A stretch of 64,000 nt of DNA from Saprospiraceae bacterium (GTDB taxonomy: Bacteria; Bacteroidota; Bacteroidia; Chitinophagales; Saprospiraceae): NCBI GenBank assembly GCA_016708265.1, contig JADJGA010000012.1, positions 965,001 to 1,029,000 on the forward strand. The letters run 5' to 3'. Position numbers and translations under genes: made by a program. Below the pieces are notes generated by a model, which saw nothing but the letters and a program-made list of their open reading frames with translations, was not told where the DNA came from and ran no database searches. This document shows, piece by piece, positions 1 through 11,645 of this stretch (the first letter of the stretch is position 1; each line of letters begins with the position of its first letter).

Positions 1-1214
1 AAAAAATTCTCATCTCCAATACTATTCCTGAGCATATGAAAAAACATTAAGGACTTGCCGTATCCGATAGCTTCACTGCTGGCATCATGTCTTGAAGAAA
101 ATTTTGAAAGTGGAAAGTCATTATGATCATTCACAAAATCTGCATATTTTTGAAGAGTTGATCTTCTGTATTCCGCTGCCTGTTCTCTTTGTTCCTTTAT
201 AAGGTGATCAGCCAGGTATGCTGTCAGGCCCTCACACCAGTTTCCTGTCTCAAAATCAATATAAACGCTATTTCCCCACCAGTTGTGCAGCAGTTCATGT
301 GGGTATGACGAATGAAGAATAAAAGGAAATCTGATTATCTTTTCGCCCAGTAGAGTAAATGAAGGCATACCGTAGCCGGTTTCCCAGAAATTTTCTATCA
401 GAGCAAATTTAGAATAAGGAAATTTGCCTATCATTTCTTCATACATGCTCATGTATTGCTCTGTTACTTCAAGGTATTTGCCTGCCAATGCATCATCTTT
501 GGTACGGAGAAATGCCATGGATGCCACTCCATTGTTCATGAATGCAGAATACTCATGAAATTTTGCAGCAATCAGAAAAATCTCTTCCTGTGGTTCAGGA
601 CTAGACCATTTATCGATATGCTTGCCTTTTGACTCTTCATGAATAGTCCTTTGACCCTGTGATACAGAAGACCAGCCATCAGGTAAATTCACTTTCATGT
701 CAAAAGAAAAATAAGCATCTGATATTGTGGGAATCCAAAATGTACTTCCTGCCAGGTACACTCCAGTATCACTTATAATTCCGGGTGATTCACTGAAACC
801 CCTCTGATAATTTTCCATGCTCTGCTCAATCGGTGATTCTATTTTTCCATGATATTTTATCGAGAAATTCCTCTCCCCACTATTAAGTCTGATCTGCCAT
901 TTATTAAGTTTAACATTTGAAGGTTTATCAATATCATCTCTGTCCATGCCTACATCTGGTGATTTTGCCTGACTTTTGAGAAGTATTATTTTTATGTTTT
1001 TACTTGTGGAATAAATGTTTAGAGATGAATTTAATTCGAACACAATTGTCTCATCACCTTCTTTATTAAGTCTGATATTGTCTTCAACATCAATAAATGA
1101 ACTGGAGGGATCAAGAGTTGCACTGACACTATGATGTATCAATTTATCCTGGCTATATAAAGTTTGTAATGTTCCAAATATAAAAATCACCAGGAATAGT
1201 CGCATTTTTGTCAT
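1..1214 (-). CDS. M1 family zinc aminopeptidase, 3' end cut by window edge
   Basis: About 404 codons read from an ATG at 1214 down to base 1, so the C-terminus is missing. The N-terminus looks like a signal peptide (Arg, then a hydrophobic stretch ending in LYSQD), suggesting a periplasmic or surface enzyme. The zinc motif HELLHNWWGN is clear near 281-300, followed by the third ligand in WCEGLTAYLAD. Seventeen residues separate the second His from this Glu, one fewer than the usual eighteen of M1 enzymes. The WETGYGMPSF stretch precedes the zinc motif. Known family role: removal of N-terminal residues from peptides. The physiological substrate cannot be told. A second Met four codons in (ATG CGA) is an alternative start. 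Confidence 0.85.
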   Translation of the reverse strand, partial: MTKMRLFLVIFIFGTLQTLYSQDKLIHHSVSATLDPSSSFIDVEDNIRLNKEGDETIVFELNSSLNIYSTSKNIKIILLKSQAKSPDVGMDRDDIDKPSNVKLNKWQIRLNSGERNFSIKYHGKIESPIEQSMENYQRGFSESPGIISDTGVYLAGSTFWIPTISDAYFSFDMKVNLPDGWSSVSQGQRTIHEESKGKHIDKWSSPEPQEEIFLIAAKFHEYSAFMNNGVASMAFLRTKDDALAGKYLEVTEQYMSMYEEMIGKFPYSKFALIENFWETGYGMPSFTLLGEKIIRFPFILHSSYPHELLHNWWGNSVYIDFETGNWCEGLTAYLADHLIKEQREQAAEYRRSTLQKYADFVNDHNDFPLSKFSSRHDASSEAIGYGKSLMFFHMLRNSIGDENF

Positions 1215-1369
1215 GATATAAATTAGTTTTTAAGCATTATAGAAATAATGGATAAATATTTAGTTTATTTTTTTTGCAAAAATTCGTTTTAATATCTACT
1301 TATGAAAAAGACTTTCTATCAATAATTAAGACATTTAAGTAAAAGCATTTAAAAAAGCTATCCAAAAAT

Positions 1370-2227
1370 TTAATATGTCTTTGTCATATCTGAAGGTATT
1401 ACAAATATAAAATCGCCCTGAGCTTTGTATTCGTCCTTGAAATCAGTATTGTCAGCTTCCTGTGTGGAAATTGTCACTATCTTAACTTCCGGTTTGTAAA
1501 TTCTGAGATACCAGCTGATAGCTCCATAGAGTTTGGAATGAAATTCTCCGTTATAATGGATAAAAGTATGGCCTGGTTTCAAATTTTCAGTAATGAAATA
1601 AGCCATTGTTGCGTCTTTAATAGCCTGAGCTTTGGCAAAATTAACTTTGTTCATAGCATGACCCATATCCATTTCGAGCATTTCCTTATAGTTTGGGACC
1701 AAGGTATCGAACTGTACGGGCAATGGAGCAATGTATTTTTTTGCAGCATCACTCAAAGTTTCAAGTCCTTCAAATCCATCCTTCGGGACCATGCTTGCAT
1801 ATCGACGCGGAATGTTAGTTGCAATAAAGTCAAGCTTATTGGTTTTAGCAAAATCGAGAAGTGGTTTGTAATCAGTTTTATAGTTATTCCATAATTTGAC
1901 TTCTTTCTCAAAGTTGTTTTCCTTGAATAATCCCTGGAAATACTCGTCAATAGCCAATTGATCGTCAGCTTCAAACATTTCAGCCCCAAGTTGAATTAAC
2001 TTCTTTTTATCAAATAATGCTTTTGCTACCTGAAGTTCAAGCCAGTGATTCATGCTGTTGTTGTGTAATTCACCAAATAGGACTACATCAGCTTCGGCAA
2101 TATCATCGGTCATTTTTGAAAATTTGATCTCTTTCCCCTTATTGTTATAGAGTTTATAAGCCTCGGGATTTTGCGCATTTGAGAATAATCCAAACATCAT
2201 AATGTAAAGTATTAGCAAGTGTTTCAT
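1370..2227 (-). CDS. ChaN-like haem-binding/EreA-superfamily protein
   Basis: 285 residues with an N-terminal signal peptide ending near SNAQ; no lipobox is seen, unlike the lipoprotein ChaN of enterics and Campylobacter. The family signature is present: GELHNN at residues 52-57 and a C-terminal GEFHS within a HYNGEFHS stretch, the paired Glu/His motifs of the ChaN/TIKI/erythromycin-esterase-like fold. ChaN proteins bind haem or are linked to iron regulation; here that is family inference only, as no haem or iron gene lies next to it. It is transcribed in the same direction as the M1 peptidase downstream, 155 bp away. A TAnnTTTG-type -7 box lies 58 bp upstream of the start. Confidence 0.8.
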   Translation of the reverse strand: MKHLLILYIMMFGLFSNAQNPEAYKLYNNKGKEIKFSKMTDDIAEADVVLFGELHNNSMNHWLELQVAKALFDKKKLIQLGAEMFEADDQLAIDEYFQGLFKENNFEKEVKLWNNYKTDYKPLLDFAKTNKLDFIATNIPRRYASMVPKDGFEGLETLSDAAKKYIAPLPVQFDTLVPNYKEMLEMDMGHAMNKVNFAKAQAIKDATMAYFITENLKPGHTFIHYNGEFHSKLYGAISWYLRIYKPEVKIVTISTQEADNTDFKDEYKAQGDFIFVIPSDMTKTY

Positions 2228-2284
2228 TTGAAATATTTTTTATATTAACAAAATAATTATACCATTGTTTTTATAAATGAATTC

Positions 2285-2292
2285 CAAATATA
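2285..2292 (-). promoter_or_regulatory. -7 box (TATATTTG) for the ChaN-like gene
   Basis: Read on the minus strand, TATATTTG matches the Bacteroidota -7 consensus TAnnTTTG exactly and lies 58 bp upstream of the ATG at 2227. No clear -33 TTTG was found at the expected distance, so the call rests on the -7 element and position only. Confidence 0.35.
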
Positions 2293-2436
2293 CAGCTAAT
2301 TGCTTGCTGAATTATAAAACCCGTACTTTTTTTTCAAAAAGCAATATTTATTGGTGAATTCGTTAAAATTATTTCCTTAAAAACAATTCTGCATCTTTAA
2401 GTTAAAGCAAATATAATACCGATTATTCGGTTTATT

Positions 2437-5400
2437 TTATTCTACTTTTTCCACCCTGACTATTTTCCTGAAACTATTTGAACTTACAACAACAAAATAC
2501 ATTCCAACTGGCAGATTTTCCACATTGAACTGAGTCCTGAATTTCTGATGCACAGCATTTGCTGTATTCTTTTGAATAACAATGCCCAGTACGTTCAACA
2601 AGGTGACATTCAGTTGCTTTTCAGATAAAACCTCTCCCTCAACATTCAGAATTTTGTTCGCTGGATTAGGAAATACAATGAAATTGTTTCCATATTCGGT
2701 TTCTCCTGTTCCAACAGTACAGTTTATTTCCACTGTATTTGAAGTCACAGAACAATTTCCATATTCAACAACAAGGTAATATGAACCACTGCCAAACTGA
2801 CTGCAAAGAAGGTAAGGAGTTGAAGCTATCCTGTTTCCCTTGAAATACCATGTATAGCTATATTTATGATCCCTGTAATTTGGTGAATAAATTGTATCAT
2901 TTGCAATTTTAACGAGTGGTTGTGGCAGCGGATTTACAGCAATTGATAATATGTTTGAAATTACATTGTTAACACTAAGACATGAAGCATCTGACTTCAA
3001 TTTACAGTATACTTGTGTGCCGTTTAGCAATGATGAACTGTTCAAAGTTGGACCAAATCCTGCAAAAATACCATCAACATACCAGGTAATGACAGGAGAT
3101 TCACCTCCATTCACCGGAGTAGCTGTAAATGTAACAAGATCGCATGAATATACTGAAGTAGATGATGCAGTAACCGATACTGAAGGAGTCAAAACAGGAG
3201 ACACTGTAATTGGTATAAAATTGGAAATTGCGGTAGATTGAGTTAGGCATTTGGCATCTGAAGTGAGCATACAAAATACCTGCGCTCCGTTTATCAGGTC
3301 ATCTGTTTTAAATGTGGCTGAATTGACTTGTTGCGGAATGCCGTTTACAAACCACTGAAATGACGTATTATTTCCACCATTTTCAGATAATGCTGTAAAA
3401 GTAATTGTATCATCTGAGCATACATTTATTGCAGATGATAATATTGAAATATGAGGAGTTAATACCGGATTTATTTCGAGAGTTATCGTATCTGAAATTG
3501 AAATTGTATCGCTAAGGCATTCGGCATCAGATATCATCTCACAATATATTTTTGATCCGTCATTAAGTGTTGCTGAGGATAATATACCTGAATTCTCAGT
3601 CTGCTTTTCACCGTTAATATACCAACGATATACAGGAGCTGATCCTCCGTTTTCAATGTTAGTATTTATAATTACATTTTCTCCCTTGCAACTTGAAATT
3701 TTATTTACTTCCAGTTCTATAAATGGTGTTTTAACCGGATTTACAGTTACCGAAATGAAATTTGACAGAGCGGTTGATTGTGTAACACACGGAGCGTCAG
3801 AAATAAGGATACAATAAACCTGTGATATATTTGCTATTTGAGAAGTTGAAAATACTGATGTATCTCCTGGTTGAATCACTCCATTTATATACCACTGATA
3901 AACAGGATTGTTGCCTCCATTCTGAGCTGAAGCAGCGAAGTTAATAATCTCTCCTGCACAAATATTTGTCTCAAAAGAGGTGATACTAACTGATGGGGTT
4001 ACTATTGGGTTGAAGGTGATTGAAACAGTGTCTGAAACTGCTGTACATCCGTATTCATTTGTTACATTTACAAAATATTCTCCTGTTACATTTACATCTA
4101 TACTTTGCGTTTTTAATCCGTTATTCCAGTTATATAAGGTACCAGGACCTGAAATTAGTTTCAATGTTTCTCCCTCACAAAATGTTGTTGTGCCTTCGGC
4201 AGTAATAACAGGTTGAGTTGCGGCAATGACATTGATGTAGTCATTTAAAAGAAAAGTATCTCTCCTTTCTTTGTAATATGCTATCAGATATGCATCGTAA
4301 ACTCCCGGAGAGTTATATTCAACAAACTGTTGTTGAGAATTTGCCACTGAAGGATTTCCTCCTTCGAAGGACCATAGCAATGAATCCGGTTCACCGGTCG
4401 AAGTATTTTCAAATTGCAGTATTCCACCCTGACAGACTGCATTGTTATTGACAGCAAAATTTGCCCTACCTGTAACTTCAGAATAATAAACCATGATCTG
4501 GATGCTGTCTTTTTTCCCAGATATGAAGACTTCAATTTTGTGGTTCCAACCTCCTTGCCCAGTATTTTGAATGATCCGGAAATGTCTGCAATATTTTTAT
4601 CACTTACTTCATTTACAATTCCAGATATCCCGGTTATCTTCCTTTTTATCCCGTCGTTATAGTATCCATATACATTGAAAGCTTTTGTACTTCCTGTTCC
4701 CACCAGAATATTTTCAGGTTTCAGTTCTATGCTGTCAAGCCCAGCTTTAGGAATAATATTTACATAAACAGTATGATCATCAATGAAGGTATTGTTATTT
4801 CTTCCTGAACAATAAATAACTGCCTTGCCGGTAAAATCTTGAGGAATGTGAAGGTAATTGCTAAGGGAGTCGGTATCAGCCTGCCAGAAATCAAAAATTC
4901 TCTGGTTTCCACCTGCAGCCATAAATATACTTTTTATACCATCTGTTCCTTTGCAGGTAACAAGGATGCTGTCACCGGAAAAATAAGTTGAATTGTTGAC
5001 AGGAGCAATAATAGTTACAGAGTCATTCAATGATGCAATCAGACTATTGTTGTCAGGCTCCAGAATGAAAGTCCTTACAGGCAATTGCTGATCACTTCCG
5101 AAACCGTTCTTCCAGAATTTACCCGGATCATTTGGATTCTCTGAAAGTTTTGATTTTAAAAGCGAAATTATACCTGAATCATTTTTAGAATTGGTATGGG
5201 TAGTTACAAAAGGCAGGTCATTCGTAAGCGGAATTCCTCCTTTCTGCGAAGATGAAGGAACAAAAAGATCTCCTGTTTCATCAAAATACAAATACTTTGC
5301 AAGACTTTCAGGGTCTGTAATTCCCAGATTATTGAATACAATCGGATTATTCCAGTATGTATAGTAAAATATAAGTCTGTCCCATTCTGAACTCTGTGTA

Positions 5401-8400
5401 TTCAGGATAGAATATGGAATAGCACTGGTTAATGTGTATAATGGCACGCTGTGATGACGGATGACTGTTGAATTTAACGTGGAATTGGCAATACTGTTGG
5501 CTCTTAGATCTGCTATTGCACCGGCACCTGTATCATAACCCAGTAAGTTCAAAAGGTTTTGAGTAGCTGAAGCATTGGAATTAAGGATCATATTAGCTGC
5601 CTGGGTACCGTTGTGCGGGCTATTGACGGTTATCATCCTGTTGATGTCATTTCTGTATTTAATATCACCAAGTTCCTGCAAATAGTACCTGGACAATGTG
5701 CCTCCCATTCCATGACCGATAATATCAACTTTCCCGGCTGAATATTTTTTATTTCTGGCCTTTATAAGCAGACTCATGATACCTTCAGGTACCACTATAC
5801 TATTATTGATGAAGCTGGCAGATGAACTCTCAAAATAATCAGTTACAAGCATAATGTCTGAAGTCTGGGTTTTAGAAACCATCACTTCATTGTATATTTT
5901 ATCCATTTCGTCGTTCCACAGTCCCGGTACCAGCAATACCGGGGCCCTGTAAATATATAATGGAATACTGATGCCCGATATCGGAACACCATTGAAAGTT
6001 ATTTTCATTACAAGTTCACGGTATAACTTATCCTGTATTTCCATGAACTGGGGATGAGTATATGCAATCTCGATATTATTTGCATCAATAACTATAAGTT
6101 TTCCTATTGTGCCATATTTTGAAAAATCAACAGATGACTTTTCATCTGCAACTACTTTCCCTGTATTGTCAGTGATCTGCAAACCTATCCCGGTAGTGGC
6201 GGAAACATTTAGTTTTAAATATGTAGATGTAGATCCGTCAGCACAAATCCTCACAGGGTCATTTGAGGTATAAGGAGTCTGATCGTCATAAAACTTGAAT
6301 ACTTCAGGTAAAGCAGGCTGGTTTTTCAAAACATTGTTAGCAATTACAGATCTGACTGTGGGCACTATTGCTCCCAGAGTATATCCGTTGGGATTATTGT
6401 AAGCAGTTGTTGTTAAATAATAAGGAGGATAACAGGTATATTCAAAAACCTGGAAAAAGTAAGTTTTCCCTTCTATTAGATTTGTTACTGTAACGCTGTT
6501 CCCGCTTCCGTTATAAACCACATATTCACCAGGACCAATATAATCACCGCATTTGAAAATAGTATTTCCCTGGTATTCTGTACCATTCAGGGGTGATTTG
6601 GTAATTGCTCCGTTTACTTTACAGACAACAAGCCTTTTGGTCCCGTTCCCGTTCTTCCATTTTATTGTAAGTTGATCAGAAGTTGCTCCTGAGAATGTAA
6701 TGTCAGAAGCCTGGACTGTTGGTGGGCTACATGAACTCGGAGTGATCTGATAAGCAGGATTGCCATTTGCATTTAACTCAAGATATTGTTCTTTAAAACA
6801 ATTGTATTCAAAGACCTTAAAATGATATATCCTGCCTGGTTCCAGGCCGGTTAAGGTTGTTGAATTGCCTGTTCCATTATAGATGACATATTCACCGTTT
6901 GCGATCTTTGATCCAAGTCCGAAATAAGGATTTGACTGGTAAGACAATCCGTTGACAGGAGTGCCTGTTATATTGCTTCCGCATTTTACTACTACAATCC
7001 GCTTTTCTCCATTACCCTTAGTCCAGTTAAGTGTCATTTGAGTTGGCCATATTTCTGAAAAGTTTATATCGCTTGCCTGAATGGTAGGTCCAAAACAATA
7101 AGATCCTGTTTCCTGATAACTGGAATTGCCAAATGCCCCTGAACATAGATATTGAGGAGGATCACAGCAATATTCAAATACCTTGAAGTAGTATCGTGTG
7201 CTTGATGCCAGATTTTTTACATTCACAAAATTCCCATTGCCGTTATATACTACGAATTCACCCTGTCCAAGCATACTTCCGTAACCGAATTTGTTGTTTG
7301 CAAGATAATTTGTTCCATTGTTTGGTATGCCGGTTATATCACTCCAGGCTTTAGCAACAACTATCCTGTTAGTGCCACTGCCATTTTTCCAGTTTACAGT
7401 CATTTCCTGCACTGAAATTTCCGAAAAATGTATGTAATAAGCCTGGATTCCTGGAGGAGGGCAGGAACCTGATGTTTTCCTGCTAGCCGGATTCCCATAT
7501 GAATAGCAGCTCAGATACTGAGGATTGCAACAACTGTATTCAAATACTCTGAAATAATAAGTAGTATTTGGTGCCAGGTTTGTGACGGTAACTCCTGAAC
7601 CTGAACCATTATAAACTACAAATTCCCCCGGGGCAATAGTATTTCCCCAACCAAATGCTGAATTAGCATTATAGCTGACATTATCAACCGGATATCCGAA
7701 GATATTACAGGCAGCTTTGGCTACTACTATTCTGTGAGTGCCGTTGCCATTAATCCAGTTTAAGCTCATCTGATTTGGCATTATATTGGAAAATGCTATA
7801 CATGAAGCCTGAACAGTAGGTGTAAAGCACGTGTTCATCACAGTCAACAAGGCAATATTGCTGTATGCACAATATGAACTACTGCAATTTGTAACCACAC
7901 AACTATAAACGCTTCCATTATCAGAAAAACTCAGGACAGGTGTTATGTAGGTACTGCTGTTTGCTCCGGGTATTATAAAACCATTCTTTTTCCATTGAAA
8001 TGTAAATGGGGGAGTCCCTGTTACTGAAACACTAAAAACAGCCTGACTGCCTAAAGAAGCAATCTGACTTTGAGGATGACAGATGATGGAGACAGGCATG
8101 CATGGATTACAATAACCCAGTTTCAAAACATATGCATCTGCATTGCCGGCTGATGTTAAATAAAATGTGCCGTTACCCGGATCAAAATCAACTGTATTCT
8201 TGAAAAATCCGGTTGAAAGTACATTGTTTGAGTAGTCTAAATCAATCGAAAAACCTGCATCCTGATTGAAACTTCCAAATTGTTTAGCCCATCTGAAGAA
8301 CCCATTGCAATCCAATTTCAGTATGAAAATATCCTGACTTCCGCATGAGTTCAGAAAACATGAATTGGGTCCGGGATCGAAGTCGCAACAGTTTTCAAAA

Positions 8401-9593
8401 AATCCGGTGGTATAGACATTTCCTGATCCATCTCCTGTTATGCCATATCCTGAATCATTTCCAGTGCCCCCAAAGCTTTTGGCCCAGGTAAAATCACCGT
8501 TAGGGCTTAGTTTCAATACAAAAATATCTGTAGAACATGAAGAAACAAGAATACAGGTTCCTACCCCCGGATCAAAATCAACTGCTTCAGAAAAGGATCC
8601 AGTTATCAGTATGTTTCCCTGATTGTCAGCAAAAATGGATTGCCCGATATCATCATAATTGCCACCTATACCTTTTGCCCATAAGAAATTACCTGCGGAA
8701 TTCAACTTAACAATAAATATCTCATATCCGCCATAATCAGGAAGCCAGACGGGTCCATATAATGTCTCGACACAAACAGTTCCAGCATAATAACCCGTAA
8801 CAGAAACATTTCCGGAATTATCAACAGCAATGGAATTGGCGCTGTCATCCCAATAAATACCAAGTTTCCTGGCCCAGCAGAAATTGCCTGTGGGGTCTAG
8901 TTTCATTATAAAACCGTCCTGATAGCCACCTGCACACAGATTGAATGTACCCGGGCCCGGATTGAAATCTGCAGTTGCACAGAAACTGCCACATATGTAA
9001 ATATTGCCCCACGGATCGGATTTTATTGATTTACCAATATCATTGCTGCAGCCTCCAACATTTTTTGCCCAGCAGTAGTTGCCATATGTATTAATGTTCA
9101 GAATGAAAACATCAATGCAACCTGTTGATGTCAGAAAATTGCATGAAGAACCGGGATTAAAATCTACCATCCCTTCGAAAGATCCTGTCACTGAAATACT
9201 CCCATTTGTATTCCAGTCCAGAGAATACGCTAAATCGTCTCCGCAGCCACCAATACTGACTGCCCAGCAAAAATTGCCGGAAGCATCAAGTTTGGAAATA
9301 TAAATATCTTTACATCCATTTGATGTAAGGTAATAACATGCAGGGCCAGGATTGAAATCCACTGTGCCATCAAAGTATCCGGCAGTATAAACATTGCCTG
9401 ATGCATCCACAGAAACAGATTTACCGACATTAAGTCCGGGACCACCTAATTGTTTAGCCCAGGCTAAACCAGGATCCTGATTAAAGCCGATATTTATTGC
9501 AACTAAAAATGCTATAAAAATAAATAGAAGTTTCCTAAAAATTATGAATGAGAAATGATTAAAGCTGAGTCTGCCTGGCGAAAAAGTTCTCAT
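2437..9593 (-). CDS. Giant T9SS-exported multidomain protein (SBBP propeller, FN3-like, lipase-like, PKD/Ig), frameshifted
   Basis: Two overlapping frames make one gene of about 2,385 codons: 9593-4284 carries the N-terminal part and 4494-2437 the rest. The frame changes at an A6 run (4510-4515, minus strand); coding sense continues across it. Order: signal peptide; SBBP-type propeller repeats with recurring FDPG/FNPG motifs (about 45-505); an Ig-like domain; four FN3-like modules of about 118 residues (600-1075); an alpha/beta-hydrolase-like domain beginning VPGLWND (about 1210-1480); a BIG2-like domain; a PKD domain; about five Ig-like repeats with Cys and NGG motifs; and a type A T9SS sorting domain (PNPANKILNVEG, ending RKIVRVEKVE). 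The hydrolase nucleophile elbow reads GHGMGG, so the usual Ser is Gly. Probably a cell-surface adhesin or binding protein rather than an active lipase. Confidence 0.8.
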
Positions 9594-10043
9594 AATATTT
9601 CTTTTTTATTATCAATTGTCAGTTTGGTTTGGAAATTAGTTCAATATCAATCGTTGCCATTTATTTAATTAACAGAAAATATCGTCAACAAAATCAAATG
9701 ACCTCAAAATCAAATAATTTCCTCTAATAAAAATAGACAATTTTTAAAGCTATTACCCTAAATTTTTCGCAATTAATTGCATTTGATCAATAATTTGAAA
9801 TCATTAAAAATAAGAGAAGCCAGGATTCCGGAATATTATTTGGCAGATGTTTTTAATGAGTTTTTGATGTCTGAGATGTATATTGTGAAGGATATAGATA
9901 TATTGAATATTTTTTAAAAGAAAAAATTTCAATTATGCTCTAATAGAAAATCGTTTAAAATTTAATACCATGAAACCTTTCAACCTAGTCACCTTTCTAC
10001 CATCCTACCTTTCTACCATTCTACCTTCTTACCTTCGAAGCTA
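9594..10043. other. Intergenic spacer, 450 bp, with a coding-like remnant
   Basis: No complete gene is seen. A plus-strand open frame of about 47 codons without an ATG (about 9774-9917, containing REARIPEYYLADVF) reads like protein and may be a decayed gene end. The right part holds an 8-bp-period array, listed separately. Confidence 0.4.
9981..10036. repeat. Degenerate octamer tandem array, 7 units (CTACCTTY)
   Basis: Seven consecutive 8-bp units can be laid out without gaps: caacctag, tcaccttt, ctaccatc, ctaccttt, ctaccatt, ctaccttc, ttaccttc. Positions 3-5 are ACC in every unit. The array abuts the 3' end of the MATE gene. A related array (GGTAACAG, the opposite orientation of the same motif) lies at 12613-12708. 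Confidence 0.7.
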
Positions 10044-11376
10044 TTAAATCAACTTAAACCGTGCATGCCAGCGTCCAGTCTTGTAATAAATATACGTGAG
10101 AATCAGACCGATAGTCCAACCGACAGGAGCAGACCACCATACGGCATTTTCGGCTATATAAGGTGCCAAAAAATAAGCAAAAGGTATCCTTATAAGCCAA
10201 AGAGAGATAATCGTTATAAACATCGGTATCACAACATCGCCTGCACCCCGCATCACAGCGCTATAGCAAAATAACCCTGAAAAAACTATGTAAAATGAAC
10301 TTGATATGACAAGGTATTCATTTCCGAAAAAAAGCAACCTGAGCATCATTAGTAAACATTTTCATAAAATCCTGTCCCAAAAAGTAAAACAAAACCGTAA
10401 TAGCAAGAGATATTGCTATTGAGAGTTTTAAGGTAGTATTCAATCCTTCCTTTATTCTTGATACCTTTCCTGCTCCCATATTCTGGCCAACGAATGTTGA
10501 CAGTGCATTTGCAAGGTTCATTGAAGGAATTACCGCAAGAGAATCCAGTCTCATTGCACCTGAATAAGCTGCTATTACCTTTTACTCCAAATTTGTTTAC
10601 TATAGCAAAATTGCCATCATCCCAATTGAAAACATCACATGCTGTATTCCTGATGGTATTCCTATTTTAATGGATTTTTTAAAAATAGGCCAGTCGAAAG
10701 TTATATTCTTTACCTTCAATTTTAGTAATTCATTCTTTCTGAGCATATAACAAAGCTGCAAAATATGCAAATGCCTGAGATATCACAGTTGCCAAAGCCG
10801 CAGATCCGACACCCTTTTTAAACCCAGTACAAAATAAAGGACAAGGATAATATTAATAATTGTCGATATGACCAAAAGGTATAGCGGGGTTTTAGAATCT
10901 CCAACTCCTCTTAAAGTTGCACTTATATTGACAAATCCGAAGAAAAATGGCAATCCATACATATACACTCTGAGGTATTCTGATGCCATTGGAATAACTT
11001 CTTCCGGCAATTGGATCAACCTGAATATGCTGTCACTGAATACTATCCCGATAATTGCAAAAACAATTGATACTATCAGTATGAAAATGTTCATTGTATC
11101 TACAGTTTTTCTGACATTTTCATTTTGCCCTGCTCCGAAAAAATGCGATATAGAAATGGTGCCTCCCATTGTAACACCAAAACCAAGGGATATCAGCAGG
11201 AAAATGATCGGAAATGATGCTCCTACCGCTGCCAAAGCAGTATCACCAATAAATTTGCCCACAACAACACTGTCAACTATATTATAAAGTTGTTGAAATA
11301 CATTTCCCAGAAGCATTGGAATAGCAAATTCCAGGATCTGTTTGCTTACTTTTCCTTCAGTAAGGTCTTTTAACAT
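10044..11376 (-). pseudogene. MATE family efflux transporter, at least five frameshifts
   Basis: The full span is about 444 codons, the normal size of a MATE exporter, and similarity to the family runs end to end. The N-terminus (LTEGKVSKQILEFAIPMLLG, FQQLYNIVDSVVVGKFIG) and middle (AMRLDSLAVIPSMNLANALS, GQNMGAGK) are typical. The frame breaks near 10818, 10748, 10610, 10580 and in the A7 run at 10327-10333. Longest intact piece: 11376-10783; others 10554-10318 and 10349-10044. MATE proteins export drugs or metabolites using Na+ or H+ gradients through 12 membrane helices. As written the gene cannot give a full protein; either it is a recent pseudogene or the sequence carries indel errors. 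Confidence 0.8.
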
Positions 11377-11559
11377 CTATTGCCCTTTATTGATTTTAAG
11401 ATTTGATATAAAATGCGAATATAGCAATTTTCAAACACTTATGCTGATGTTTTTGTTTTTGTCTGTGCAAAACATATTGAATATGTAAAAGAAACTATCC
11501 AGATATGTGTTGAAAATCACTCTAACACTTTCCAAAATATCTTAAGTACAATAGCCGTC

Positions 11560-11578
11560 GTTGGTGTTTTTCACCGAC
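11560..11578. repeat. Short hairpin beside an octamer array
   Basis: GTTGGTG pairs with CACCGAC (7 bp, one G-T pair) around a T5 loop. It lies between the radical SAM and MATE genes next to the octamer-period tract. There is no T-run on either strand that would make it a clear terminator. Confidence 0.4.
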
Positions 11579-11581
11579 CAC

Positions 11582-11645
11582 AAGTCAATCAGCACATTAT
11601 CACATCAGTAAATTTTCAAATTGCCACATTTTCAAATTGTCTAAT
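11582..11645. repeat. Degenerate octamer tandem array (CAATTTGA/AAATGTGG type)
   Basis: Read on the minus strand the tract divides into 8-bp units: caattaga, caatttga, aaatgtgg, caatttga, aaatttac, tgatgtga, taatgtgc, tgattgac. It runs into the stop codon of the radical SAM gene. The 15-mer AATTTGAAAATGTGG (11624-11638, minus) recurs exactly on the plus strand at 19236-19250. Confidence 0.65.

Noticed and set aside
1538..1894. Plus-strand open frame of 118 codons over the ChaN-like gene
   Set aside because: It is antisense to a well-supported gene, has no family similarity and no promoter.
4510..4515. Programmed -1/+1 frameshifting at the A6 run of the giant gene
   Set aside because: Several nearby genes have similar homopolymer breaks, no stimulatory stem was seen, and the alternative frame gives only a nonsense tail. 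An indel is simpler.
9774..9917. Short plus-strand frame of about 47 codons as a gene
   Set aside because: No ATG and no ribosome site; the coding look may be a remnant, so it is described only within the spacer entry.
10868..11287. Plus-strand open frame of 139 codons over the MATE gene
   Set aside because: Antisense shadow of the transporter's helices; composition follows the real frame on the other strand.
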